Counted from the first letter of the stretch, positions 1 to 11,473 are shown. The stretch: 64,000 nucleotides of DNA from Paramisgurnus dabryanus (GCF_030506205.2 NC_133340.1:23039593-23103592); one strand, 5' to 3'. Notes: generated from the sequence alone by a model not told the origin. Program-made: numbers and translations.

Positions 1-445
1 GGGCAAAATTTGCACCCAATTACAGAGAAAATTCAAAATGTCCGACTTTCTGTGGGGTTTAAAGCTCGGCTCCAAGAGACTTATTGTAGGTCTTGGGGTG
101 ATACAAGATCCTACCATATTTTGTACCTGTATGTTAAACGTACTGAGGGGCTGCTCTTTTGAATTTTTGTAGGTGGCGCTATAGAGGCATTTTACATCCC
201 CATTTCTGAAGCCTATATCAAATGAAAATTTTCCCCGCATTTGACATGTGTGCAAAGTTTCAAGACTTTTCCCGCATGTTTAAGATCTCAAAAATTTGAT
301 TCATTCCACCATACTTTGTCACGCCACCATGGACACACCCCTTAATGAAAAGTCAAAATCTTCACTATAAATCAACATAACAGGCCTTAAGATTAGAGAG
401 ACCAAATATGTTAATATGGTTAAATCTCTAAGAGCAGTGAATCAC

Positions 446-969
446 TAGCCTGGTCCAACCAGACTCTCGTACATTCATTTCATTTGTACAGAGAGTCTGG
501 CCACGCTCCATTGCAAAGCGTTACTTCCGTTAAGGAGGGTCCTCTGTTGAAGTTTAAAACTATCCGATCTGTCCAGAGTCACTCAGGATCTGCCATAGGC
601 GATCGCTAACGTGTGGTCGTGACGTATATCATGCGTCGAAACCGGCCGGAAACAACAAGTCAGAACGATCAAACGAACAAAACTTAGCAAACATTGTTCT
701 TGCTCCGGCTTTAACTTTTGCATATTCGACAGTTTTGCAACAACGGACTGAATAGCTTTTCTCACGTCTTTCTCCGCTGCCATTACTGAACTACAACTCA
801 AACTGACGCACAACCTCAGCGTCATCGTTCTTAGCCACCCCCCTCTGTTCGCTGATTGAACCTGCAGATTTTTGCAGGAGAAAGCGAAACTCTACACAGC
901 AGTCCCAGACGTAGTACTCAAGCTAAATAAAAATTAAGCGGAAGCACGTAGGAGGGCGGAGCCAGGCTA
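446..969 (-). mobile_element. Non-autonomous TIR transposon with helicase-like leader
   Basis: The ends are tagcctgg and ccaggcta (inverted). The 9-base direct repeat gtgaatcac flanks it at 437-445 and 970-978, while the homologous copy near 22,650 has a single, uninterrupted gtgaatcac. That empty site proves an insertion of about 524 bases. On the minus strand an open frame (825-583) contains, after an internal Met, a segment ending in KPEQEQCLLSFV. This resembles the region just before the ATP-binding loop of RecQ-like helicases that are abundant in fish genomes. The frame then leaves helicase-like sequence before any Walker A motif, so this is a deletion derivative. The superfamily is uncertain; a 9-base duplication would suit Mutator-like elements. 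Confidence 0.75.
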
Positions 970-1228
970 GTGAATCACAGCGTAAAACATCATATTTCCT
1001 GCTAGTGGTGCTATGGTTGTAGTTGAATATTGGCATGGAAATGTGTTCAGGCCAAGACTCTTATCAAACATGTGAAGCGTGGGTCAGCTCAGATATTGTA
1101 AGCCTGAGTTAGAACAACATCCTGTTTCATGGCGAAGACGCCGAAATTTGGCAGGCCACCACAGACACACCCTCAAACAAAAAGAACAAATATGATGATA
1201 ATCTGATGAAATCTCTAGGAGGAGTTTG

Positions 1229-1704
1229 TTAACTCTTTCCCCGCCATTGACGAGATATCTCGTCAATTAAGAGAAAACGCTTCCCCGCCAATGACGAGAT
1301 TTTCCGTCTTTCCGCAATACCTTCCGCAACTTTTTAAACCCAGAAGTATTGCCCTATGGCAAGCTGCTGCATGTCCGTGTCTGTTTTAAAGATCGCTCTG
1401 AATGGGATCTCTATGAAAAGTCCATCACAAAAATGGAATTATTTTTGCTTTTTGCTCAAAATATGGTGTTTTTGCAAAAACCTACCCATATTCAAAAGCT
1501 GATTGCAAAAGAACCACTAAAGGTAGGATGAAACGGTTTTTTTTGTTTGAAAGCAGAGGGTCTGTTATTTCATTTGGTATATTGTATGTTTATATATTTA
1601 AAGAAGAACATTTTCTGGAAGGCATTAAACTTTGGTGAAAATCATGAAAAACGCTGGCGCTGGCTGGCAACTTTTTTTAAAAACGCTGGCGGTGAAAGAG
1701 TTAA
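1229..1704. mobile_element. piggyBac-type MITE
   Basis: The element is flanked by TTAA at 1229-1232 and 1701-1704. Its terminal inverted repeats are ctctttccccgcc and ggcggtgaaagag. The homologous repeat copies at 22,204 and 24,246 carry a single TTAA at the same place, giving an empty-site comparison. The subterminal tgacgaga and tctcgtca palindrome is also found in the larger piggyBac relic at 14,895. There is no transposase frame. Confidence 0.85.
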
Positions 1705-1866
1705 AGTACAAAGCCTGGAAATGCCAAAATTTTCACAGAAATCACAGCGAAAATTCAAAATGTCCGACTTCCTGTGGGGTTAAGAGCTTGGTTCCAATGG
1801 ACTTTTTGTAGGTCTTGAGGTGATAGATGACTTCTCCTTTGTGTTTGATCTACGGATACCACAGAG

Positions 1867-4026
1867 ATGGAGAAAGCTCTCCCATTGAAGATATTGGCAG
1901 TTTTGCGTCTTGTCTTGCTGGGGTCCAATGTTAATGAAGGACGGATTGTGAGTAAATGTGAGCTGAAGGCTCAGCTGGAAGCAGCTTTTGGAAGAAATGT
2001 GACCGCAAACATGACCACCAATATGCCTGGATCCAATGCAACTCGGGACCTCGTTGCCAAATGTAAGTGTTGTTTTTAATGACGGTAAATGCTGCCGAAT
2101 TGCATTTTGGACACAATATAAATGTAAGTAAGTGAAGCCTCACATTCCAAGTGTTCTCCTGTTTTTATATCAGTTGTCTGTTTCGTAAACCGGACTTCAA
2201 GGTTCAACACCAGCGTTATCACCACCATCCAGGTATCAAATCCAGAGCAGCCAAACCAAAAACCAATTGAACCAAATGTGGGCCGTCCAGGTGAAAGACC
2301 TCCTCCATCAAATGTGGGCCGTCCAGGTGAAAGACCTCCTCCATCAAATGTGGGACGTCCAGGTGAAAGACCTCCTCCATTAAATGTGGGACGTCCAGGT
2401 GAAAGACCTCCTCCCTCAAATGTGGGACATCCAGGTGAAAGACCTTCTCCATCAAATGTGGGACGTCCAGATGGAAGAGCAAGGAGTAGAAGATCTCCTC
2501 CTCGGAATCCAGAAGGAGGAAACAACATGGTCCCGCCCAGTAGCTCAGGTGTTTCACCTAATGTGACCGTGCACCTGTTGGGAATCTTTCAACTGAACGA
2601 TTGCGTGGCCTGCGATTCTGGATCGAACCAAAGTCTGAACGTCTGCCGCATGAATTGCAGTGGTGAGTACCATGAATGATCACTAAACACAACAAAATTA
2701 ATGGAAGATGGAGATTCGCAGGTTCTCGCTGAATTTATGGATGGCTATTTCAGAACCAACCGTAAATATATTGAATAAAAGCAAAATCACTTGCATTTTT
2801 AACGTAGATTTTGTCTTTCGCAGCTCTGACCGATGATGACATCAGGGACGATGTTGGTTGTCTGAAGACCCTGATCACAAAAATAAGCAATACGTACGTT
2901 TGCGTAAATTCTTCTCTTTACACCACATAATGCTTTGACCCTCAATTTGATAACCCTGTGGTAAATGACTAAGTGTAGCCTAAATGTAGTTTTGTCGTGT
3001 CACATACATCATCATCAGCAGGACAGCATAATAAAGGGCTCATGTCCTGTTTATCTTTTCTTATAGCACGACGGCTGCTCCGGGCTCCCCTCTTCTTCCC
3101 GAAAAGTAAGTGAACAATGGATGCATTTTATTTATAATGCAACATTAATTGTGATTATAAATAAACGATCAAATACTGAAATATAAATATAGATATAAAA
3201 CACTGTTAAAATCTTCTCAATCTCGTAAAGATTTTAATGAATATTTAGTAATGTGCGTGCTTTGCATTGTTATATGGTGCGTCACACGCCCCGTGTTTAT
3301 ACGTGGTATTAAGATGCGTTTTGGTCGTTCGGATCACAAGTGGACGAGAAAGTGTGCATTCACACCTTGTGTTTAAATCAGTCTCTTTTGTCCACTTTCG
3401 ACCGCTTCTGTCCTGATTATTTTGAGGAGTGGGGTGAATTGTTTAAACACCAACAGGTTTAAGTTGGCATGCACTGATATTATGTCAGAGTTTATGTTCT
3501 GTTGTTAGAAAACATTTTTTCAGAATGTTTTGTAAGGGCTTTGTCAGATATTTTCGAGCAATTATGAAATATTTTGTGCAACTTACTTGCAAAATAAAAA
3601 CAAAAGTTTTAGCAATGACAGTCTGTCAGGTTCGATGTAAAATCATTGTCCTCAATACGATTGTGATCCGATTAACCAAAAGGTTCTTTTAGGGGCTGTC
3701 TCAATCGCAAAATCCTTCCAGTGCACCAAAATATTAATTTCTCAAAAATTAATATAATGCAACACAAAATCAATGCTCCATATGTTTACGTGACCTTTTC
3801 TCTGAATCTATATAGAGGTTATAACGAAATTGCACGAGCCAACTCAATAACCATTTCTTAATATAACTGTGTGATAACTTTACTGTTTTTTTTTTAAGTT
3901 TGATGAATGTGTTTGTTTGTGTCAAATAAGATATTGACTTTGTTTTGTGTCTGCAGGATGGACTTTTTTTTCCCTGAGGAGTGTCACGCCGTGATTTCCT
4001 CAAGTTACTTAGCTGACTGCGTCTAA
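1867..4026 (+). CDS. Secreted lysozyme C/alpha-lactalbumin-like protein, non-catalytic, with Pro-rich repeat insert
   Basis: Five exons join in frame: 1867-2062, 2174-2662, 2824-2893, 3067-3105 and 3957-4026 (864 bases, 287 residues), all with GT-AG borders. Residues 1-25 form a hydrophobic signal peptide, and the mature start RIVSKCEL matches the family's KVFERCEL. After VCFVNRTSRFNT, where lysozymes have the catalytic Glu, there is Thr. The YGILQIN-type block is LLGIFQLN and the second catalytic acid is absent, so glycosidase activity is unlikely. TDDDIRDDVGC matches the calcium loop of alpha-lactalbumin. Conserved Cys continue to the end (EEC, ADC). Between the two former active-site positions lies an insert of about 110 residues made of 12-residue Pro/Arg repeats. 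At least six N-glycosylation sequons are present (for example NVT, NMT, NAT, NRT). Length is about twice the usual 130-150 residues. I infer an extracellular binding or defence role; the ligand is unknown. Confidence 0.8.
2275..2480 (+). repeat. 36-base coding minisatellite (five copies plus a partial one)
   Basis: Units start at 2275, 2311, 2347, 2383 and 2419, with a partial sixth from 2455. Each encodes NVGRPGERPPPS or a close variant (L for S, H for R, S for P). The array stays in frame inside exon 2 of the lysozyme-like gene. The low divergence between units suggests recent expansion and probable length polymorphism. Confidence 0.95.
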
Positions 4027-4125
4027 AATATTCAGCGCCATATGATATGTAACAATCCTGTCATTTTTATGTGTTACTGTAGTTGACTTAACGCTATGAT
4101 AGCAATGCATATTTGGCAGCATATT

Positions 4126-4131
4126 AATAAA
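4126..4131 (+). terminator. Polyadenylation signal AATAAA
   Basis: The canonical hexamer lies 100 bases after the stop codon of the lysozyme-like gene. It is conserved in the duplicated 3' flank near 62,745. Confidence 0.6.
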
Positions 4132-4535
4132 ACATTATTAATGGAAAAGTCCTTCAGATGTCATTGTTTTATTAAAATACATTTTAAAACATTCTTATTT
4201 TATAACAAGTTATGCACACAAGTGTGCCATGTAGGCTATGGCTTTTTACAGTTTATACATTTTTTTCTGAATAAACAATGTTTGCATTTGAAACATTTAC
4301 ATCCTTTGTCCTCCTGCATACAACCTTAATGTTTCTTAGTCACTACATAATATAACAGTTTAAAAAGAGCCTTTGTACTTTGTAACAAATGTTATGACTT
4401 TTATAAAGCCGTTTGTATGTTTGCGGCTTTGCATTTGTCACTTTACATTCAGCAATACAAGACCACTATACAGTATATACACTATATATGTAAGATAGTA
4501 TGCAATATCAATATATGGGACTTGTAATACACTTT

Positions 4536-4773
4536 GGGGCGGTTTGCCAGACAGGGATCAGTTTAAAACAGGACTAGGCCTTAGTTTACATTGGCAATAT
4601 AACTAGTTTGAACAAATATGCCTTAATAAAAGCATTACTTGCATGCATTTTGACGCAAAAAAAGGGCACAGACGTATTTTAAGACATTTCAGTGCAAGTT
4701 GTTTTCAATTTGGATAGCTCTTACATTTATTTTAGTCCAGGACTAATGTAATTCCTGTCCGGGAAACCACACC
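4536..4773. mobile_element. Short TIR repeat (ggggcggttt family)
   Basis: The ends are inverted (ggggcggtttgcc; gggaaaccacacc) and the interior contains a conserved ggactaggcctta block. Relatives lie at 19,126-19,350, 54,565-54,796 and 63,174-63,406. It is a non-autonomous repeat with no open frame. Confidence 0.7.
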
Positions 4774-5153
4774 TTTGTTTATTAACATTAAACCTAAAAC
4801 TAAGTTTACCTAAAAAGAAAACGTAGTTTGTGCATGTCTCTTAAAATTTTGATATCTTTGATATTATAAGTGACTCCATACCTATAGAAGAACTTTAAGT
4901 CAACTTTAAGTGAACTCATTTAAGTTCAATTAAGTAAAAAAAACTTAGTATAAGGTTTATAAATTTACATTTTCTCACTTTATGTTAAGGTAAAAAACTT
5001 CACATTTTTAACGTGATGATGTTTAGACTTTACATACTAACCACCACCATAGAATTGCACTAGCTAAAAAAACAAGCTAAGAACAAGAGTCAATTCCAGC
5101 TAAAACATACACTGATCACCATAATGGTGACTTTAACAACATCTAAACCTAAG

Positions 5154-5489
5154 TTAAAGCAACACTAAAGAGTTTTTGCTCTTTGCTCCCCCTACAGGTT
5201 GGATGCGGAATTGTCCATTACCACTGTCGTTAATAATTTAGCCTACTGCAGCAAAGCTGGCTCTGATTGGATTGTAGGTCTGCCGTAAAGCAAGTTTTTG
5301 TCGTTTTCACTCGAACTACAGGACCGCGACCCGACGGTTGGAAACTTCTTTAGTGCGGTTTTGGCCGATAGAACGCTGCAAGGCAAATGTGAAAGTGCTG
5401 TTGTTCACCCCGTTTCGAGTGGATGAACGACTGAAACTTTTTTGGAAACGTTATTTTAAGGTAAAAAAAACTCTTTAGTGTTGCTTTAA
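5154..5489. mobile_element. TTAA-flanked TIR element (Kolobok/piggyBac-like target)
   Basis: The terminal inverted repeats agcaacactaaagag and ctctttagtgttgct are perfect, and TTAA lies at 5154-5157 and 5486-5489. A second copy sits at 50,269-50,573 with the same ends (one base changed). There is no transposase. TTAA duplication is typical of piggyBac and Kolobok; the ends differ from the piggyBac copies here, so I lean to Kolobok-like. Confidence 0.8.
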
Positions 5490-5627
5490 GAAAATAACTC
5501 TACAAGTAAGATGTAAAATGCAATTTTAGGTTTCAAACAGAGATGGTGATAGAGAGGAGAAAGTTACCGATAGCAGCTGTAATGGTTTAGTGTTCATTTT
5601 TAAGCCTCTGTAAGATTGGGACAACAT

Positions 5628-6620
5628 ATGAAGAGTTTGGTTCCAAAACGCGATAAACACTATTTTTAAAAGAAATTAGTTACTGCCAAAATCAGTATTG
5701 TAAATTCTTCATTTAACGCAAAATCCGATATCTGCCTTGTTATTCTGTCATTTTTTCTCCCTTATTGTCCCAAGTCCTCCTTTTCTGCAAAATGCAATAA
5801 ATCCTTCAACAAATAGCGCACCATTTCACATAATGTAAACAACAATTTAAAAAACAAAGAATCCTAATTGTCCTCATCTACTATGTACTTAGTGATCAAC
5901 AAACAAACAAAAACAAAATAATAATAAAAATGCCGGCTTTTGTTTGTTCTCACACACCAGCATCAAGCTTATGTCATGCCAACACATTGACCCCATGCAG
6001 GGGATTTTATGAAAACTTTCCATTATTTTTATCGAACAGGACTAAAACATTTTACAGCTGATCACTGTTAAAAAAGTTAAGGACGTCCCAGGTATAACCG
6101 CGCATCAATGACAGTGTTCATAATATGAAAAAGTAAGTGTTTTGATTAATGCCATTAATGTTTTTTTATAAATGAATATAACATGGCAAAGATGAATGCA
6201 CATTTATATATTAATTCAATAGATTTATAGCATTTTGGAAAAAAACTTGTCATGGATTTATTACATTTTACAAAAAAATAATTAGTTTTTATAATAAATC
6301 TTTGAAAATCAAATTATGGATTTGAATTTTTTTTACACTGTAAAAAGTTTCTGTAGAAATTACAGCTGCCAGTAACTTACTGTAGATTTTACATTTATGT
6401 TATTTACTGGCAACATTTTGTTCAAAGTTAAACATGAAACATTTTTAGACTTTATCTTCTACAACAGTAAGTTGCTGGCAACCAGCTGCAAAATTACAGC
6501 AAATTTTTTACAGTGTATGTTATTATAACCTAAAGATGCTATGTGAAAGTTTGTAACAGAAAATAGTGTCTTTATTTTTTTTTTTTTTTTTTTATTGGGT
6601 TTCGGAACCAAACTCTTCAT
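5628..6620. mobile_element. Non-autonomous DNA transposon, ~1 kb
   Basis: The inverted ends atgaagagtttggttcc and ggaaccaaactcttcat bound AT-rich DNA without a coding frame. The flanks (5530-5610 and 6623-6655) rejoin as one repeat that is seen without this insertion near 46,880-46,985. A smaller element is nested at 6336-6515. Confidence 0.75.
6336..6515. mobile_element. Nested cactgtaaaa MITE
   Basis: The ends are cactgtaaaaa and ttttttacagtg (inverted), about 180 bases apart, with inner inverted blocks (attacagctg; cagctgcaaaatt). It shares its ends with the larger element at 50,038-50,597. Confidence 0.7.
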
Positions 6621-6889
6621 GTATACCCAGCAGTGTTCATTTAACTCTGGGGATTTTGCTGTCTACCAATTGAAGTAATTACTTGTGACTAGACGTCATT
6701 TGCGTTGGGATAAAACAGACATGCAAGAACCAATGATCGTCTTAATGACATGCAGTTGTGCCCCAATTTTAAATCTAAATGTGTTCAAATGCAATGTTTT
6801 AGTTGCTAAATATAATTAATTTACTCCACGGGCGCAAATAGCAATTTTTGTCCCGATGAAACAATATGAAGTTGAGCCCCCTACACTGT

Positions 6890-7330
6890 AAAAAATAATA
6901 TGCCCCATCTACTTAATAAAATTGTAGCAACAGATTACAAGCAATATCATTAATTACATTCAACAAATCAAAATTGATTTAGATTTACTCTATAAACTCC
7001 TTAATATTAACATATTCAAAAAGCCAAACTGCAATTTGCAATTAAAAATTTTATTAAAATTTAAACAAAAATATTGGGTATACTAGACAAAGATCTAGCA
7101 CTATACAATAAAAAATATTATGCCATATCTACTCAATAAAAGTGTGGCAACAGATTACAAGCAATATCATTATTTAAATTCAACAAATAAAAATTGAGTT
7201 AGAATCATACCATAAACTCTTTAATAGTAACCCATTCAAAAAGGTTAACTGCAATTTGCAATTAGAAATTAATTTCAATTTAAACAAAATATTGGGTATA
7301 CAGGACAAAGACCTAGCACTATACAATAAA
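6890..7330. repeat. Two-copy tandem duplication, ~215-base unit
   Basis: 6895-7108 and 7109-7329 are near copies. Both contain caacagattacaagcaata, ctgcaatttgcaatta and attgggtata in the same order. AT-rich and non-coding. Confidence 0.85.
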
Positions 7331-7369
7331 TACTATTCAATTATACTATTTTAATTTACAGTTTTTCTC

Positions 7370-9290
7370 CATTGGTTTGGCTCATTTCTTGAAACAGAAA
7401 TTACATTCTCAAAACAACATAGACAAACCTCCAAACCACTTGGCAAGTGTTCACAACAGACTTGAATTTCTCATTCATTTCATCAAATTGCAAATATCTA
7501 AGTACATGTCTCAATAGCTCAGTACATCTTTGCAACTGATTAAGTACAGGTAGCCTTCATTTAGCACAATTTCCAAGTGAATAGATCTTGTTGATCTAAA
7601 CTGACTGGTTGATTCTCAGTCTAATGGTTGTTCACTCCAAAATGTGTCAGCGTCATTTCATTGTATAAGTCATCACATGCACAATAGTCTGTTCAATTGG
7701 CAAAATTTGTTCAAGAACATAATACCATGAATAACATATATGAATGCTTTGAACATTTGATAAATTTATTACAGCAATTGACAGTCAGGTAAAACTAAAA
7801 CTTGACTAACAAAGTAGGAGTTTACGCTTTTGTAGAGAATAATGGCATTGGAAGGAAACGAGGCCCCTCACATCCTCATGTTTGTGGATGAAGCTGGCTT
7901 CAACCTGGCCAAGGGCCGAAGACGTGGCCATAAAATTATTGCCCACCGGGCCACGGTGGATGTCCGAGGTCAGTGAGGGGGAAATATTACTATGTTTGAT
8001 GCCGTATCTGAGAATGGTGTGGCCACTCACATCCCCAGTCTTGGCCCATACTATACACAGATGCTCCTCATCTTCTTGGACCGCCTTCATTTTGATTTGA
8101 TCCCTCAAAATGAGAAAGGTCTCGTCGGGCCTCACCTACCACAATATGTCATTGTATGGGACAATGTGAATTTCTACAGTGGCCTGCTAATCAGGGACTG
8201 GTTCACTACTCATCCAAGGATGGTCATGGTGTTCCTACCACCTTACTCTCCTTTCCTCAATCCTATTGAGTTTTTCTCCTCTAGGAGGTGGAGATATATG
8301 AGCATAGGGCTCAAAATCAAAGGTCCCTGCTCCATGATGAACGCTGCGTGTTAGGATATTACAGGAGATCAGTGTAGGGGATGGTTGCGACAGGCACGCC
8401 GTTTTGTTCCCTCGTTGCATCACAAGGGAGAATAATACACTGTGATGTGTTTGAGAATCTGTGGCCAGACAGACAGCAGCGTGTGGATGGTCAGGAGGGT
8501 GAGGATGGTGGCCAGGAGAGGAAGGGTGAGGACAGCGACCAGTGAAGATTAGTGAATGTTAGTTCTGAAACTCCCGCATTATTTACAGCAGGCTGCATAT
8601 AATTTTCATTGTTTTTTTGTGTTTATATTAGAGTATATTATGCTTTATATATTTTATTCTGGTCTGGTGTATGGAAGTTACTTTGTGTGTGAATAAAAGT
8701 CGTTACAATTTCCTTGGCAGTGTGAGTGCAATGTGTGGTGTCAAACCTTGGAGGCTACTCTTCCCTAAAATCATTTTTTTTTTCAATTTTATACACAATT
8801 GTATTCTGTTAGCTAGACAAAAAACAGTACAGTAACCATTGTCAATAAAGGGCTAAGACTGAAAGGTGGACAAAAGAGATATTTCAATGGTCCCCTGCCA
8901 TAGTGACAAAACATCTAAACATTTTGACTTGCAGTGCTTACACAATGCCAAAGGGACGATGCATTTTGGGGGCACTGACTGTTAAAATGAGAAGGATATT
9001 TAGTTTTGACACATGAGTGAACTATTTTGGGAGAGGTATGAGCTTTTGCAGGTGAACCATGGTGTTGTGCCGAACCATCCACTTTATTTTGACAAAAGCA
9101 GCAAGAGTGTTGAGAACGTCCGGTCTGTTTCAAGAAATGAGGCAAAGCAGTTGAGAAGGATATTTGCCATTTTTGTGGCACTGACTCTTTATATGGGAAA
9201 GGAATTTAGTTTTGAAGCATGAGTGAACAGTTTTGGGAAATATATGAGCTTTTGCAAGCAAGCTATACTGTGGAGCTGAAATGTAAGACA
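7370..9290 (+). mobile_element. IS630/Tc1-mariner-like transposon relic
   Basis: Non-coding flanks surround a decayed transposase (7841-8547). The 3' part carries duplicated blocks (gagtgaac and atgagcttttgca at about 9015-9050 and again at 9220-9260). Exact termini are not resolved. Confidence 0.6.
7841..8547 (+). pseudogene. IS630-family DDE transposase, broken
   Basis: Translated pieces include FVDEAGFNLAKGRRRGHK, then VIVWDN and FLPPYSPFLNPIE, which are the three acidic-motif blocks of the Tc1/IS630 DDE superfamily endonuclease domain. A stop follows DVRGQ (about 7976), a frame change follows, and the third block has lost one of the usual paired Glu residues, with further frame changes beyond 8285. 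The N-terminal DNA-binding region is missing. It cannot make an active enzyme. Confidence 0.9.
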
Positions 9291-10530
9291 ATCGTCAAAC
9301 AATTCAGTCAGCCACGCGAACTTCGCAATTGAATACACAATTAATTTACAGCGGATAATATTTTTACATTAACATTTTAATAATTAAATTATTAAACTAA
9401 ATAAACCGAAAAAGAGCGCAGTAATGTAACACTTATCTTTAAAACACGAAAGTCGTCAGAGCGAGCGAGTGGATTAAGAGAACCCACCCATTCAGATGAA
9501 CAATATGATTGGTCAGTTTTTCTGTCACTTAAAATGAGTTACAGCTTGACAACCAATTGCAGCCCGTTTCTGAGTTCGAAGGTTCAGACTGTGCAGACTG
9601 CATACGCCATTAAGCCTGGTTTGTTCAAGTTAACTAAGTATTACATTCGCAAGTCATACGCATATTACAACAATTTACGATTAACTAAGAATAAAAGTCA
9701 ACTTGTTAATATGCTGAAATAAGACAGTCTTGATGACAAATGCATCCTAGATATGCGACCTCCTAAGGTCCTAAAGCTGAAGTTACGTCCAAACCCAGTT
9801 CGTATTAATCCTTATTGTAATTAATATTTATGAATTACAAACAAATTATACAAAGAAACACTGCTTATATACTTATAAGACCAAAGATTGCCTGTTAAAT
9901 TGACCCGAAATGAATTTTATCTACAGTTTAAACACTAAATTGACGTCACAGCCAGCTGTGATTTTCAGCAAGACTGGCCGAGGTGAGGCGCCGTTGTCCG
10001 GTATATATGAGCCCTAAGCACCGGCTGATTATCTGGAGCTCCCATCGCCAAAAACTCGAAGGAAATGTTTAAATAGGCGATATATTTATGAACCTACTGC
10101 ATATTCTTGTTTAAAAAAAACATACATTCTCGACTGAAATGTTTTCAAAACGTTTTCAAAAATTTCCTAAATCCGTCTGCTCAGCGCTCACAACCTGCAT
10201 ATTAACTTGAACTGGTTTTTCATTTAAAACAGCTCATTTGTATTACGTTGGATTTATTCAGTATTCGCTACATGCGCAGATACACAATAAGAATAGCTAA
10301 ATCCTTCACAAAAACAATAAGTTGTTTTTATTCCAGTTCTTTTTAAAGAATTTTAACACAAAAAAATTACCAAACTACATGAAATTAATTTTATTAAATA
10401 AAGTTTACATATTCAATTTCATCAAATCTACAAGCCTGCAGAATGCCTTTTTACAGTGTATGTACAGTTTTACAAATCTTAGAAACGAGACTTTACCCAA
10501 CTTATTATAATTCCCCTTTGATCATGAATG
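9291..10530. other. No gene recognised
   Basis: AT-rich intergenic sequence. A GC-richer patch near 9,960-10,060 contains a TATA-like gtatatatgag and could be a promoter or element end, but nothing supports a specific call. Short open frames here look random. Confidence 0.5.
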
Positions 10531-10531
10531 A

Positions 10532-10918
10532 TGATAACTTTCACTGGACAGATAACATGAGTCTCCTATCAACACATGTGATCCATTATTGATTTATATT
10601 ATAATATCTATTGTGGTTTGTGAAGTGTATACAGGGTTATCATGGTATCTGGAAGGTGTTTGCGGCTAGTCAGAATTTCTACTTCAAATAAAAATAAAAT
10701 TCCCTCAGATTACATGATGTATTGTTAGAGGTTTTATGGTCTCTGTATACTTTCAGGAGTTAAAACTGAAATCAGAACTCATGTGTCTTCAGTGTTGGTT
10801 CATTCTGTTGAATGAGTTGTGACATCACTGTAGTGGCTCCATCATTATCATTACCAGGTATCGAACCTGAAGAGATCATTATCATAATCTTCATCATCAA
10901 AATAAGTCCAATCATAAG
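10532..10918 (-). other. Probable 3' end of the NLR gene
   Basis: 10,610-10,800 is similar to 21,540-21,700, as expected for a duplicated NLR 3' end. On the minus strand a splice acceptor (ctcttcag, near 10,872) would continue the last LRR exon by a few codons (ending FDTW, stop). No PRY/SPRY (B30.2) coding sequence is visible. The terminal exon is inferred, not proven. Confidence 0.35.
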
Positions 10919-11372
10919 CTGTGTCCCAAATGACACACTATACACTATATGCACTATGAACTCGATCATGTAGGGTATGAATTTTAGAAGAGCAGTATCA
11001 TTCCAAATTGAACACAATGTTTTTACTAATTGTAAATGTAAGTGGTTAAAAGACGAGGTCAAATGAATTTAAACACATAGCACAACACAGTATGGGGCAA
11101 ATAAATGAAAATCTAATTGTACAGTTCTTTTAATGTTATTTGTTTTGTTCAACATGACTTAACTGAGTTATCAGACTAAGGTCTCCGCCTCTCTTCTGTT
11201 ACATAAGCAAAGCAGCGACTGTTTAGTGTATAAAGTGTCCAGCGTTGCACACTTAAATTTTCTGTTGAATAAGTGCACCATCTGGGTACTTAAAGTACAC
11301 TTTCTTTTCTGGTATTTTTTGTTACTAGAAAATGACGTAAAATAGTGCATACGTCTGTGATTTGGGATGCAA
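10919..11372. mobile_element. TIR repeat of the gtgtcccaaat type
   Basis: It starts with gtgtcccaaatgacacac and ends with the imperfect inverted block tgatttgggatgcaac. It lies in the presumed last intron of the NLR gene and explains the spurious open frame that runs through 10,772-11,062. Confidence 0.55.
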
Positions 11373-11473
11373 CTTTAATCATTTTAATAACCAGTCCATT
11401 TAAAATCATAATAATCATTCAACAATCACTTCAGAAAATGTGCTAAAAACAACAAAGACAATTATTTACTTAC

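Larger units (their letters stand above)
1..1800. repeat. Dispersed cyprinid-type repeat, interrupted copy
   Basis: This stretch is colinear with 22,210-22,925 and 24,240-24,400 of the same window: shared blocks around 20-60, 330-445, 979-1228 and 1705-1800 differ only by scattered substitutions. The copy is split by two transposons (446-969 and 1229-1704), and the homologous copies show what the uninterrupted sequence looked like. I see no long open frame conserved between copies and cannot assign it to a named superfamily. It ends about 70 bases before the lysozyme-like gene. Confidence 0.75.
3765..5153 (+). repeat. Segmental duplication, left copy
   Basis: From the last intron of the lysozyme-like gene through its final exon and about 1.1 kb of 3' flank, the sequence is colinear with 62,401-63,753, with small indels. 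The right end of homology coincides with the TTAA element at 5154, which is absent from the other copy. Confidence 0.9.

Noticed and set aside
2076..2557. Minus-strand and alternate-frame open frames rich in repeats over the minisatellite
   Set aside because: They are shadows of exon 2 of the lysozyme-like gene; splice sites and family motifs support only the plus-strand frame.
9960..10060. Possible small structured RNA with a TATA-like upstream box
   Set aside because: It matches no RNA family I can recognise and has no conserved terminator, so it is too weak to list.
10772..11062. Minus-strand 96-codon frame at the NLR 3' end as a coding exon
   Set aside because: It runs into a TIR repeat at 10,919 and has no domain. 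At most its distal part is the terminal exon, in another phase.
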